DNA of 64,000 nucleotides from RGIG9608 sp045602425 (GTDB lineage: Bacteria > Bacteroidota > Bacteroidia > Bacteroidales > Paludibacteraceae), in NCBI GenBank assembly GCA_045602425.1, contig JAZSBO010000014.1, positions 138,405 through 202,404 on the forward strand. Reading direction: 5' to 3'. The translations under genes and the position numbers were made by a program. The notes beneath the pieces were generated by a model, which ran no database searches, was not told where the DNA came from, and saw only the letters and a list, made by a program, of their open reading frames with translations. Below, piece after piece: positions 1-8,767 of the stretch. Each line of letters opens with the position of its first letter. Positions within the stretch are counted from its first letter, which is position 1.

Positions 1-479
1 CAGACACACATGCTCCTAATGGCATCTACGACAAACGTATGGAACACATTCTCAATCGCAAGAATTATAAAAACGATTTAGAGTTTATGGTTGCTGCTGT
101 TGATTTTATGATTAACGATTTTGTATCATTTTTAAAACAAGAAAATATTTTAGAAAATACTACCTTATTTATTTTTCCCGATCATCTTAAAATGGGGAAT
201 CCTACAATGTTTAACGATAGTGAACGAGGATTATTTCTCTTAAGTAATTCGAGCAACGATTTACTTAAAATCGAAAATAAAAATCCGATATATCAAATAG
301 ATTTACCAAAAATCATTCTAAATGGAGCTGATATCCAACACAATGCAAGATTCTTAACAGATTACATCAATAGCGATATTAGCTATTTAGAAAAACATAT
401 AGAGCAACTAACAGCTATAAATATCAATGGATTATTAAGAAGCGATACGACACGTATTCCTAAAAAATTCAATAAATAA
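1..479 (+). CDS. C-terminal part of a sulfatase-fold phosphoglycerol transferase-like enzyme (5' truncated by window)
   Basis: The frame is open from base 3, so the gene starts outside the window; the ATG at 39 is internal. The visible start, DTHAPNGIYDKR, resembles the conserved 'DTHxPxG' segment of the sulfatase/MdoB/LTA-synthase family, and FIFPDH carries the Asp-His metal ligands of that fold. These enzymes transfer phosphoglycerol or phosphoethanolamine to envelope glycans or lipids and sit in the inner membrane facing the periplasm. The N-terminal membrane helices and the catalytic Thr/Ser are not in view, so the substrate cannot be assigned. The stop overlaps the tail of the convergent thioesterase gene by 11 bases. 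Confidence 0.7.
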   Translation, partial: DTHAPNGIYDKRMEHILNRKNYKNDLEFMVAAVDFMINDFVSFLKQENILENTTLFIFPDHLKMGNPTMFNDSERGLFLLSNSSNDLLKIENKNPIYQIDLPKIILNGADIQHNARFLTDYINSDISYLEKHIEQLTAININGLLRSDTTRIPKKFNK

Positions 480-1188
480 GTCGCATTTTACAAACTGAAT
501 CTGTAGCTCGTTTTATTTCAAAAAGAATCTCATTCTCTGATTTTTCTTCTTTATAGAATGCCAAATTATCGCCTAATAAGGCCTCTGTCATGTAATACAA
601 CTCAAAACGAGAAATATGATTATTTTTAAAAAATATTGTTGGATCATCGATCATATCCAATAGCCATTCTATGTATTTTGCACTATTAGCATGATAATTC
701 AAATCTATATCGCTATATTTTACCTTATATTCAAACAAAGGATCTGTCTGAATTGGAGGCATTTTTCGAGGACGATTGCAAAGAGCAGGTTTATCAACTA
801 CAAACGAAGCATACTCATTTGTTAAATCTGTAGCACGGCGAGTTTTCATATCTATCATTGCCCAAATAGAAGTTGATGCTCCTATAATATTGCCAACAGT
901 ATCTTTTATACAAAAATTTCTTGTGGTAAAAAGTCTTCCTGCATTCTCAATCCACGTTTCAACTGCAAACTCTTCATCTTGCAAAGGGAAACGATTCATT
1001 TCTACAGCAATACGCGACAAAACCCATGTAAAATTATCAGTTTGTAAATGCTGAATACCAAAATGATTTTCAAAAGCATTTCGCCCTGCCGTTTCTAACA
1101 AATAGCCAATTAAACGAGTAATTTTCAATTTCTTAGTAAAGTCAACATCTTGTAATGTCACTTTATAAGAATACGTAGCTATTTTCAT
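469..1188 (-). CDS. acyl-ACP thioesterase
   Basis: 239 residues, the normal length for bacterial acyl-ACP thioesterases of the FatA/FatB superfamily (two tandem hotdog folds). The N-terminal hotdog has the typical WVLSRIAVEM stretch and the C-terminal one the conserved NYHANSAKYIEWLLD segment, whose Asn/His residues align with the catalytic region of plant enzymes. It would hydrolyse acyl-ACP to free fatty acid in the cytoplasm. It is the last gene of the tsaB-DUF4290-thioesterase minus-strand run and lies 5 bases downstream of DUF4290. Family assignment is firm; chain-length preference is not visible. Confidence 0.88.
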   Translation of the reverse strand: MKIATYSYKVTLQDVDFTKKLKITRLIGYLLETAGRNAFENHFGIQHLQTDNFTWVLSRIAVEMNRFPLQDEEFAVETWIENAGRLFTTRNFCIKDTVGNIIGASTSIWAMIDMKTRRATDLTNEYASFVVDKPALCNRPRKMPPIQTDPLFEYKVKYSDIDLNYHANSAKYIEWLLDMIDDPTIFFKNNHISRFELYYMTEALLGDNLAFYKEEKSENEILFEIKRATDSVCKMRLIY

Positions 1189-1193
1189 TTTTA

Positions 1194-1778
1194 TTATTTT
1201 TTTCTATGATTATTCTGACGTGTTTTTTTTCGTACTATCAAATCGCGTGAATCTTTTAGTGCTTCGTCTTTAAATGTCAACTTCCCTCCCGACAACTCCA
1301 ATAAATCATTTTTTATTTTATCATCATCAACAGCATCTTTATTCCACGTAAGATACTGCTTTTTCATATAATTAGCAATGAACGAGACAAAATAATCACG
1401 ACGTTCTTCATCATCCATTTCTAACGCTACACTTATCATATCGTGTACTAAACTTCCATAATGCATATAACGTATTTTAGAAGAAGGATACGGAACTTTT
1501 TGTTTCATATCTACACTTTTACCTTTGGGCGTTATTTCATAAGGATAATCTATATCGAGTTGGTAACGCGACATCATTGCCAAATGATCCCAAAGTTTAT
1601 GTTTAAACTCTGGCACATCACGCAAACAAGGGAACATATTTCCCATTACATTTATAATAGTTTGAGCACAATTCATACGTTCTTCTCTATCAGAAATCGT
1701 AATAGCGTGTTCTACCATTTGCTGTACATTACGCCCATATTCAGGCATTATCAGATCTGTTCGTTTTGGGTATTCCAT
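1194..1778 (-). CDS. DUF4290 domain-containing protein
   Basis: 194-residue cytoplasmic protein with no signal peptide or membrane segment. The N-terminal PEYGRNVQQMVEHA and the MFPCLRDVPEFKHKLWDHLA stretch match the Bacteroidota-specific DUF4290 family as I remember it. The function is unknown. The C-terminus is Lys/Arg-rich (RKKTRQNNHRKK), which would suit nucleic-acid contact, but that is only a composition argument. It lies 8 bases after tsaB and just before the thioesterase gene, so the three are probably co-transcribed. Confidence 0.8.
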   Translation of the reverse strand: MEYPKRTDLIMPEYGRNVQQMVEHAITISDREERMNCAQTIINVMGNMFPCLRDVPEFKHKLWDHLAMMSRYQLDIDYPYEITPKGKSVDMKQKVPYPSSKIRYMHYGSLVHDMISVALEMDDEERRDYFVSFIANYMKKQYLTWNKDAVDDDKIKNDLLELSGGKLTFKDEALKDSRDLIVRKKTRQNNHRKK

Positions 1779-1786
1779 TTTATTTC

Positions 1787-2476
1787 TTAGAATTTTTGTT
1801 TTGGTACAGTTGCAATAAACTGTTTCAAGTAAAAAGGTTCAAAATAAGCAATATCTTTAAAATCTTTCTCAAAAAATGCATTTTCTGCTAAATGAATCAT
1901 TGCTTGTGCAGATGGAAAAACATTTTCAAAAAAAGACGCATTATGATGATTTAATGTTGCCTCGCACTTTGTAGATCCATTACCAAAAAAACAAATTCGT
2001 TTCTCCTCCAACAAGTCATCATAACATCCACTTTCAATAATATCGGCAGATATTGCTCGTTGTAGCGATAAATTTGTGTCATAAAATGCAGTATAAACCT
2101 CCATTCTTCGGGCATCTATCATCGGGCAAAGCAAAACATCGTTTTCTACTTTTTGTCTTTCAAGAAAAGCATTTGCCATTATTTTCAAAGTATCAATGGC
2201 AATAAGAGGCACATTCCAGCCATAACACAACCCTTTGGCAGTAGAAACTCCTATACGCAATCCTGTATAAGAACCCGGTCCAGAACTAACGGCTACGGCA
2301 TCGATTTGTAACAATTTCTCTTGTAAAAATTCTGATACTTCTTGTAAAAACAAAGGTAAAAGTCGGGCATGCGATTGTGCTTCGAAATCAATTTTATGCA
2401 ACAAGCAAACACCATTTTCCGATAACGCAACCGAACAAACAGTCGTTGAAGTTTCTATATGAAGTATTACTGCCAT
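1787..2476 (-). CDS. tsaB: tRNA N6-threonylcarbamoyladenosine biosynthesis protein TsaB
   Basis: 229 residues, the usual TsaB length. The N-terminal ILHIETSTTVCSVAL motif and the SSGPGSYTGLRIG(V)S segment are family hallmarks. TsaB is an ASKHA-fold, catalytically inactive partner of TsaD; with TsaE it installs t6A at position 37 of ANN-decoding tRNAs. It is the first gene of a three-gene minus-strand run. A minus-strand TAATTTTG box at 2493-2500 lies 17 bases upstream of the ATG. It is divergent from gmk. Confidence 0.93.
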   Translation of the reverse strand: MAVILHIETSTTVCSVALSENGVCLLHKIDFEAQSHARLLPLFLQEVSEFLQEKLLQIDAVAVSSGPGSYTGLRIGVSTAKGLCYGWNVPLIAIDTLKIMANAFLERQKVENDVLLCPMIDARRMEVYTAFYDTNLSLQRAISADIIESGCYDDLLEEKRICFFGNGSTKCEATLNHHNASFFENVFPSAQAMIHLAENAFFEKDFKDIAYFEPFYLKQFIATVPKQKF

Positions 2477-2492
2477 ACGAGATTCTGGTGGA

Positions 2493-2500
2493 CAAAATTA
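2493..2500 (-). promoter_or_regulatory. -7 promoter box for tsaB
   Basis: The plus strand reads CAAAATTA, i.e. TAATTTTG on the minus strand, an exact match to the Bacteroidota -7 consensus TAnnTTTG, 17 bases upstream of the tsaB ATG. I see no clear -33 TTTG. Confidence 0.5.
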
Positions 2501-2544
2501 CGTTATTTTATCCTTAACGAGAAAACATATTCATTAAAATTCAA

Positions 2545-2552
2545 TAATTTTG
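2545..2552 (+). promoter_or_regulatory. -7 promoter box for gmk
   Basis: TAATTTTG fits TAnnTTTG and lies 27 bases before the gmk ATG. It supports the start at 2579 rather than the longer open frame beginning at 2459, which would begin upstream of this promoter. Confidence 0.5.
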
Positions 2553-2578
2553 CAATTAAAAAGCAATCTTCATTTATT

Positions 2579-3145
2579 ATGGGAAAATTGATTATAGTAT
2601 CTGCTCCTTCGGGTGCAGGAAAAAGTACACTTATCAGTCATCTATTATCTATTGGATACGATTTTTCGTTTTCTATTTCAGCTACAAGTCGCCTACCGAG
2701 AGGCACTGAAAAAAACGGTGTCGAATATTTCTTTTTATCACCAGAAGTATTCAGACAAAAAATTCAAAATCAAGAATTTATAGAATACGAAGAGGTCTAT
2801 CCAAATTGTTTTTATGGCACTCTGAAATCAGAAGTTGACAATGCTTTAAACAACGATAAAACAATTCTTTTCGATGTTGATGTCAAAGGAGGACTTAACA
2901 TTAAAAATATTTATAAAGAAAAAGCTCTTGCTATTTTTATCGAGCCACCTTCAATTGCTACACTGCGAGAGCGACTATCAAAAAGAAACACCGATTCAAA
3001 AGAAATGATTGACAAACGAGTTGCCAAAGCTTCTGAAGAAATAACCTACGCACCTCAATTTGACGTTACAATAGTAAACGACAATCTTGAGACAGCAAAA
3101 AAAACTATCGAAACGACTGTAAAAAATTTCTTGGCAAACAATTAA
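2579..3145 (+). CDS. gmk: guanylate kinase
   Basis: 188 residues from the ATG at 2579. This start was chosen because the protein then begins MGKLIIVSAPSGAGKST, the standard N-terminus with the P-loop (APSGAGKST), and because the promoter box sits between 2459 and this ATG. It converts GMP and ATP to GDP and ADP. Conserved guanylate-binding elements are visible: SRLPRGTEKNGVEYFF and EYEEVYPNCFYGT. The LID region RLSKRNTDSKEMIDKR is also present. Divergent from tsaB and followed by thrS with its own promoter. Confidence 0.95.
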   Translation: MGKLIIVSAPSGAGKSTLISHLLSIGYDFSFSISATSRLPRGTEKNGVEYFFLSPEVFRQKIQNQEFIEYEEVYPNCFYGTLKSEVDNALNNDKTILFDVDVKGGLNIKNIYKEKALAIFIEPPSIATLRERLSKRNTDSKEMIDKRVAKASEEITYAPQFDVTIVNDNLETAKKTIETTVKNFLANN

Positions 3146-3150
3146 AAAAC

Positions 3151-3158
3151 TACCTTTG
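3151..3158 (+). promoter_or_regulatory. -7 promoter box for thrS
   Basis: TACCTTTG, an exact TAnnTTTG match, begins 5 bases after the gmk stop and 45 bases before the thrS ATG. A TTG at 3131-3133 (17-base gap) is a possible weak -33 element. Confidence 0.55.
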
Positions 3159-3195
3159 CCATTCATATAAAAACCATTTGTAAGGTAAAAATAAA

Positions 3196-5136
3196 ATGAT
3201 AAAAGTAACATTCCCTGACGGTTCTTTACGCGAATACGCAAAAGGAACTACCGCTTTCCAAATAGCAGAAAGCATCAGCCCACGTTTAGCAGCAGATATT
3301 TTAGTTGCAAGTGTAAATAATGAAGTCTATGAACTAAATCGTCCAATTACTGTAGATTGCAATATTAAATTGCATAAATGGGATGACAACGAAGCAAAAC
3401 ACGCTTTTTGGCATACATCAGCACACTTAATGGCAGAAGCTCTTCAAGAACTCTATCCCAACATAAAATTCGGAATTGGTCCTGCTATCGAAAACGGGTT
3501 TTATTATGATGTCGATTTAGGAGAAGAAACAATAAAAGAAAACGACTTTGCTAAAATTGAAGCAAAAATGGCAGAATTAGTAGCAAAAGGCGAAACCCTC
3601 GTACGCAATGAGATTTCTAAAAGCGATGCTTTAGCAATGTTCTCACAACATAATGAGATTTACAAAACCGAACTTATTGAAGAACTTGAAGACGGGACTA
3701 TTTCAACTTACACACAAGGAGCATTTACCGATCTCTGTCGAGGTCCACATCTTGTAACAACAGCACCTATCAAAGCTATAAAAATCTTAAGCGTAGCAGG
3801 TGCTTATTGGCGTGGAGATGAGAAACGTAAACAACTTACACGCCTATACGGAATCACATTCCCTAAGAAAAAAATGCTTGACGAGTATTTAATTGTTTTA
3901 GAAGAAGCCAAAAAACGTGATCATCGAAAAATCGGGAAAGAGATGGAACTCTTTATGTTTACTGAAATGGTAGGAAAAGGATTACCTATTTGGCTACCAA
4001 AAGGGACTGCATTAAGACTTCGTTTAGAAGATTTCTTGAAGAAAATTCAAAAACGTTTTGGCTACCAACAAGTGATGACTCCTCACATTGGCAATAAACA
4101 ACTGTACGTTACTTCTGGGCATTGGGATCATTATGGCAAAGACAGCTTTCAACCTATTACCACTCCAGAAGAAGGAGAAGTTTATTTATTAAAACCAATG
4201 AACTGTCCTCACCATTGTATGATTTACAAAAATGCTCCACGTTCATACAAAGATTTACCACTACGTTTAGCGGAATTTGGAACAGTCTATCGTTACGAAC
4301 AAAGTGGTGAACTTCATGGATTAACCCGTGTTCGTTCTTTCACGCAAGACGATGCTCACATTTTCTGTCGTCCAGACCAAGTAAAAGAAGAATTTACAAA
4401 GGTTATGGATATTATCCAAATCATTTTTAAGGCATTGAATTTTGATAAAGTGGAAGCACAAATATCATTGCGCGACCCAAACAATCATGAAAAATACGTT
4501 GGTAGCGATGATGTTTGGGAAAAAGCAGAAAATGCCATTGTTGAGGCTTGCCAAGAAAAAGGATTAGAGGCAAAAATCGAATATGGCGAAGCGGCATTCT
4601 ATGGACCAAAATTAGATTTTATGGTACGTGATGCTATTGGTCGCCGTTGGCAATTAGGAACGATTCAAGTAGATTACAATCTACCTGAACGTTTCCAATT
4701 GGAATATATGGGCACAGACAACCAAAAACATCAGCCAGTGATGATTCATAGAGCACCATTTGGATCAATGGAGCGTTTTGTTGCTGTACTGATTGAACAT
4801 ACAGGCGGAAAATTCCCTTTGTGGCTAACCCCCGACCAAGTTGCCATACTTCCTATTTCTGAAAAATTCAACGACTACGCTTACGAATTACAAACTGTAT
4901 TGGAAGAGCAAAACGTCAGAGCTATTGTTGATGATAGGAATGAAAAAATTGGACGAAAAATCCGTGATAACGAATTGAAACGCATTCCTTATATGTTGAT
5001 TATCGGCGAAAAGGAAATGGAATCGAAAGTTGTTTCTGTTCGTAAGCAAGGCGAAGGAGATAAAGGTACAATGACAGTTTCAGAGTTCGCTTCATACATC
5101 AATAATGAGGTTGAAAATCAAATGAATGCATACTAA
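3196..5136 (+). CDS. thrS: threonyl-tRNA synthetase
   Basis: 646 residues, full length. Order: N-terminal TGS domain (about 1-60, starting MIKVTFPDGS), the editing/SAD domain with its HTSAH zinc-type motif near residue 75 and a CRGPHL segment near 180, the class II catalytic core (MNCPHHCMIYK, RVRSFTQDDAHIFC, GPKLDFMVRDA), and a C-terminal anticodon-binding domain (about 545-640). It charges tRNA-Thr in the cytoplasm and edits mischarged Ser. It has its own promoter. The leader contains AAGGTAAAA before the ATG, one of the few purine-rich ribosome-binding-like stretches here. Confidence 0.97.
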   Translation: MIKVTFPDGSLREYAKGTTAFQIAESISPRLAADILVASVNNEVYELNRPITVDCNIKLHKWDDNEAKHAFWHTSAHLMAEALQELYPNIKFGIGPAIENGFYYDVDLGEETIKENDFAKIEAKMAELVAKGETLVRNEISKSDALAMFSQHNEIYKTELIEELEDGTISTYTQGAFTDLCRGPHLVTTAPIKAIKILSVAGAYWRGDEKRKQLTRLYGITFPKKKMLDEYLIVLEEAKKRDHRKIGKEMELFMFTEMVGKGLPIWLPKGTALRLRLEDFLKKIQKRFGYQQVMTPHIGNKQLYVTSGHWDHYGKDSFQPITTPEEGEVYLLKPMNCPHHCMIYKNAPRSYKDLPLRLAEFGTVYRYEQSGELHGLTRVRSFTQDDAHIFCRPDQVKEEFTKVMDIIQIIFKALNFDKVEAQISLRDPNNHEKYVGSDDVWEKAENAIVEACQEKGLEAKIEYGEAAFYGPKLDFMVRDAIGRRWQLGTIQVDYNLPERFQLEYMGTDNQKHQPVMIHRAPFGSMERFVAVLIEHTGGKFPLWLTPDQVAILPISEKFNDYAYELQTVLEEQNVRAIVDDRNEKIGRKIRDNELKRIPYMLIIGEKEMESKVVSVRKQGEGDKGTMTVSEFASYINNEVENQMNAY

Positions 5137-5200
5137 TCGTTTAAACGACACAAATGAACAAAGATATGTAACTCCGTTTATTTGTATTTAAATATGCTAC

Positions 5201-5953
5201 ATGAAAAACAATAAAATTCTACGAACCGAACATCTGGTAAAAAAGTATGGGAAAAGAACCGTTGTAAACGATGTCTCCATTGAAGTTCATCAAGGAGAAA
5301 TTGTTGGGCTTTTAGGACCAAACGGAGCTGGGAAAACGACAACTTTTTATATGACCACAGGTTTAGTTGTCCCCAATCGTGGAAAAATCTATCTCGACAA
5401 CACTGATATAACTAAATATCCTGTATATAAAAGAGCTCGTGCTGGCATCGGATATTTAGCACAAGAGGCTTCTGTTTTCCGTAAAATGAGTGTCGAAAAT
5501 AATATTCGTGCAGTATTAGAAATGACAAATTTTTCGAAAGAATATCAAAAAGAGAAACTTGAAAGCCTTATCGAAGAATTTCATCTTGGACATGTACGAA
5601 AAAATATCGGAGACAGGCTCTCTGGTGGAGAACGAAGACGTACAGAAATTGCTCGATGTTTAGCTATTGAACCTAGTTTTATAATGTTAGATGAACCATT
5701 TGCAGGTGTTGACCCTATTGCAGTTCAAGATATACAAGATATTATTTGGAAGCTAAAAGACAAAAATATCGGAATCTTAATTACTGACCACAACGTAGAT
5801 GAAACACTTTCTATTACGGATAGAGCTTATATGCTTTTCGATGGAAAAATCTTTTTCCAAGGTACTGCCGAGGAATTAGCCGAAAATCCAATTGTTAGAG
5901 AGAAATATTTAGGACGCGATTTTGAACTAAAAAGAAAAAGCAAAATCGATTAA
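5201..5953 (+). CDS. lptB: LPS export ABC transporter ATP-binding protein LptB
   Basis: 250 residues. Walker A is GPNGAGKTT (near residue 39), the signature is LSGGERRRTEIARCL, Walker B is FIMLDEPFAGVDP, and the switch His lies in LITDHNV. These forms (especially ERRRTEIAR and DEPFAGVDP) are characteristic of LptB, the cytoplasmic ATPase of the LptB2FG extractor that moves lipopolysaccharide out of the inner membrane. The other lpt genes are not in the window. Downstream of thrS by 64 bases; no clear terminator separates them. Confidence 0.92.
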   Translation: MKNNKILRTEHLVKKYGKRTVVNDVSIEVHQGEIVGLLGPNGAGKTTTFYMTTGLVVPNRGKIYLDNTDITKYPVYKRARAGIGYLAQEASVFRKMSVENNIRAVLEMTNFSKEYQKEKLESLIEEFHLGHVRKNIGDRLSGGERRRTEIARCLAIEPSFIMLDEPFAGVDPIAVQDIQDIIWKLKDKNIGILITDHNVDETLSITDRAYMLFDGKIFFQGTAEELAENPIVREKYLGRDFELKRKSKID

Positions 5954-5982
5954 ATTCTTTTAAGATTTTTGACATAAAAATC

Positions 5983-5990
5983 TATATTTG
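5983..5990 (+). promoter_or_regulatory. -7 promoter box for the DUF349 gene
   Basis: TATATTTG matches TAnnTTTG and lies 23 bases upstream of the ATG at 6014, within the lptB-DUF349 gap. Confidence 0.45.
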
Positions 5991-6013
5991 CAAAAATAAG
6001 ACAATAAAAAATT

Positions 6014-7762
6014 ATGGAATCAACAGAAAACAAAACTATTATTGAAGGAAATGAATCGGTGGAATTAACGAAAATTCAAGAAGTAAGCAATATAAAAGAA
6101 AACAATATTGATTACTTTTCGATGGAACAAACCGATCTTATCAATCATCTAAAAAAACTTGTAGAGCAAGCAAAAAGTTCTGACGTAAAAAACGAAGTTG
6201 ATACCATAAAAGTTGCCTTTTACAAAAAGCATAAAAGCATTGTTGATAAACAAAGAAAAGAATTTATAGAACAAGGTGGAGCTGAAGAAGATTTCGCACC
6301 ACAAGCAAGCGACATTGATGAAATTTTCAAGGATTTGCTAAATGAATACAAAAAAATAAAAGCAGTACAAAAAGAAGCAGAAGACAAAATAATAGCCGAA
6401 AATCAAGAAAAAAAATTAGCAATAATAGAACAGCTTAACACTCTTATTGAAAGTAATGCCGACATTAGTGAAACACTTCCCGAATTCCGCAAATTAACTC
6501 AAGAATGGAGAAATATAGGAAAAGTTACGCCAGAAGTGGCAAACGATATTTGGAAACGATATAATATCTTACAAGAGAAATTCTATGATTTAATAAAAAT
6601 CAACAACGAACTTCGCGAATATGATTTCAAGAAAAATCTTGAACAAAAAACTGCACTTTGCAAAAAAGCAGAAGCTTTAGATAATGAAAAAAATATCATT
6701 TCTGCATTCCAACAACTACAAATATTGCATGATGAGTGGAAAAACATTGGTCCCGTAGAAAAAGATTTGCGAGAAAGCATTTGGGATCGTTTTAAAGCTG
6801 CTTCTACTATTATCAACAAAAAACATCAACAGCATTTTGAAACAATCAAAGCCCAAGAAAAAGAAAATCTTAACAAAAAAATTGCATTGTGTGAAAAAAT
6901 AGAAGCTATTGATTATTCTTCATTCACAACATTCAAGCATTGGGAAGATACAAATGAAGATATTGCAAAAATTCAAGAACAATGGAAAAACATTGGCTTT
7001 GCTCCACGAAAAGATAATGTAAAAATATACGAACGCTTTAGAAATGCTTGTAACAATTTTTACAAACAAAAAAGCCTATTCTTCAAAACTTTGAAAGAAG
7101 ATTTTGCCAACAATCTAAAAAAGAAAGAGGCTTTGTGTGAGCAAGTTGAAAAGTTAAAAAACAATACCAATTGGAACGAAACAGCAATAAAAATAGCTGA
7201 TTTACAAAAAGAATGGAAAACCATTGGACAAGTTCAGCGAAAATATTCCGAAGCTGTATGGAAACGTTTTTCTGAAGCATGCGACTACTTTTTCAATCAA
7301 CGTAATGACGCTGTCAAGTCGAAAAAAAACGAAGAACACTCCAACCTTATTGCAAAAAAAGAACTTATTGAGCGTATAAAAAACTGTATTTTGACAGGTA
7401 ATGATAACGATGATTTAGCTATTATTCAATCTCTTGAAAAAGAATGGAATGAAATCGGACACATTCCATTTAAAATGAAAGACAAAGTAATAGGCGAATA
7501 CAAAAATGCTATTAATGAATTGTATACAAAAATCAAAAAAGTAGATAAAAAGACCCGCAACATTCTCAATATGAACAAAAGCCAACTTTTACGACTTTAT
7601 AATAATTTGCAAGGGGAAGTAAAAACGTATGAAAATAATATTGGATTCTTTGCAAATTCGAAAAAAGCTGACAAATTCATTGCCGAACTTCAAGGCAAAA
7701 TAGATCGATTGAAAAATGAAATAGAAGAAATTGTAAAACGTATTGATGAACTGAACGATTAA
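6014..7762 (+). CDS. DUF349 domain-containing protein
   Basis: 582 residues, highly charged and probably almost entirely helical. A unit of roughly 70-75 residues with 'LxxEWKNIGxV...xxxWxRF' at its core recurs at least five times (for example LTQEWRNIGKV, LHDEWKNIGPV, IQEQWKNIGFA, LQKEWKTIGQV, LEKEWNEIGHI). This is the DUF349 repeat. No signal peptide or membrane segment is visible. The biochemical function is unknown to me. The C-terminal 60 residues look like coiled coil. A hairpin terminator follows at 7787-7814. Confidence 0.88.
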   Translation: MESTENKTIIEGNESVELTKIQEVSNIKENNIDYFSMEQTDLINHLKKLVEQAKSSDVKNEVDTIKVAFYKKHKSIVDKQRKEFIEQGGAEEDFAPQASDIDEIFKDLLNEYKKIKAVQKEAEDKIIAENQEKKLAIIEQLNTLIESNADISETLPEFRKLTQEWRNIGKVTPEVANDIWKRYNILQEKFYDLIKINNELREYDFKKNLEQKTALCKKAEALDNEKNIISAFQQLQILHDEWKNIGPVEKDLRESIWDRFKAASTIINKKHQQHFETIKAQEKENLNKKIALCEKIEAIDYSSFTTFKHWEDTNEDIAKIQEQWKNIGFAPRKDNVKIYERFRNACNNFYKQKSLFFKTLKEDFANNLKKKEALCEQVEKLKNNTNWNETAIKIADLQKEWKTIGQVQRKYSEAVWKRFSEACDYFFNQRNDAVKSKKNEEHSNLIAKKELIERIKNCILTGNDNDDLAIIQSLEKEWNEIGHIPFKMKDKVIGEYKNAINELYTKIKKVDKKTRNILNMNKSQLLRLYNNLQGEVKTYENNIGFFANSKKADKFIAELQGKIDRLKNEIEEIVKRIDELND

Positions 7763-7786
7763 ACAACTCTTTACCTTATAATCTTT

Positions 7787-7814
7787 AAATGAGCATATTT
7801 TGATATGCTCATTT
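7787..7814. terminator. bidirectional intrinsic terminator
   Basis: Twelve-base inverted repeat AAATGAGCATAT / ATATGCTCATTT with a TTTG loop and T-runs on both sides. It lies between the convergent DUF349 and SGNH genes and can serve both. Confidence 0.8.
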
Positions 7815-7831
7815 TTTATTATATTATTCGA

Positions 7832-8761
7832 TTATCTATTGCCTAAAACTTGTTTTAAGAAAAAAGAAGTATAAACTTTCGCACCTTCGTCATTCAAATG
7901 AGTCAAGTCGTTAAAGTATTCCGCATGTTCAAGAAAAAGAGGGAGTTGTGTATTATCTATGAACATTCCCCCATACTCTTCACAAAGTTGTTGCATTTTT
8001 TCTTTCGAATAGTTTCTTCCTCTTTTAAACGTGTATTTAGGAGAATCCACCACAACAACTTTCACCCCTTTTTCTTTTGCTCGAACAAGTATCGAACAAA
8101 AACGTTCCACTTTTGTTTCACTAAGTTGCTGATATCGCACACTCCTTTCTTCCAACAATAACGGAGTTTTAGGTGTTTTTGGCTTTAAGGGAAAATACCC
8201 TTTTATGGTTTCATCAATAAAATTATCTCGACCAAAATAACGAGATATTATCCGATGAACAATAGAATTGTATTGATATAAACTACTTGTTAAACGTATA
8301 GATTCCGTCCAAGGCAATTCTTCTGTTATGGTTTGCTTTACCCATTTATTGCTATCATAATACGGATACAAGTTCTCTAAAGGATCTTTATCTTCTTTAA
8401 AAAGATAATCAATTCCATTTTCCCAGATGATGAGTTTTGGAGTATAACGATCAAGAATGGAATTCACCACACAGCAATTGTAACTAAAAAAACAACCATC
8501 GCGACCTACATTATACGTACGCATACAAAAGCAATCTTCCACCATCTGTGTAACATAATGATGAGCTGCTCTTGACGAACCTACAATCACTATAGGAGCA
8601 TCAACTTCATTCAACGAAAAATATGTTTTTCCGGTATCCCCTTGATTACTAATTTGCGGAAGCATCCAATGCATAACTATCCCCACAACAAAATCAATAA
8701 CGATAACCAGTGCAAGAACAACGAAAATAGCAACACCCAATTTTTTTAATCCTTTTTTCAT
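7832..8761 (-). CDS. SGNH-fold membrane-anchored protein, partner of MBOAT acyltransferase
   Basis: 309 residues with one N-terminal membrane anchor (about 10-32), then a predicted periplasmic domain. IVIVGSSRAAHHY gives the GxSxA block-I serine, and DLTHLNDEGA near the C-terminus gives the Asp-x-x-His of an SGNH/GDSL hydrolase or acyltransferase. It lies 6 bases downstream of an AlgI-like MBOAT gene. In alginate- and Dlt-type systems such a pair moves acetyl or acyl groups onto an extracellular polymer: MBOAT carries the acyl group across the membrane and the SGNH partner transfers it. The acceptor is unknown. Confidence 0.72.
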   Translation of the reverse strand: MKKGLKKLGVAIFVVLALVIVIDFVVGIVMHWMLPQISNQGDTGKTYFSLNEVDAPIVIVGSSRAAHHYVTQMVEDCFCMRTYNVGRDGCFFSYNCCVVNSILDRYTPKLIIWENGIDYLFKEDKDPLENLYPYYDSNKWVKQTITEELPWTESIRLTSSLYQYNSIVHRIISRYFGRDNFIDETIKGYFPLKPKTPKTPLLLEERSVRYQQLSETKVERFCSILVRAKEKGVKVVVVDSPKYTFKRGRNYSKEKMQQLCEEYGGMFIDNTQLPLFLEHAEYFNDLTHLNDEGAKVYTSFFLKQVLGNR

Positions 8762-8767
8762 AGTTCA

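Noticed and set aside
2459..2578. Upstream extension of gmk (also seen for valS, the ABC-F gene, radA, panB, carA)
   Set aside because: For gmk, valS, ABC-F, radA and panB the extension starts upstream of, or overlaps, the promoter box; the carA extension overlaps purF. In each case the downstream Met gives the family's normal N-terminus.
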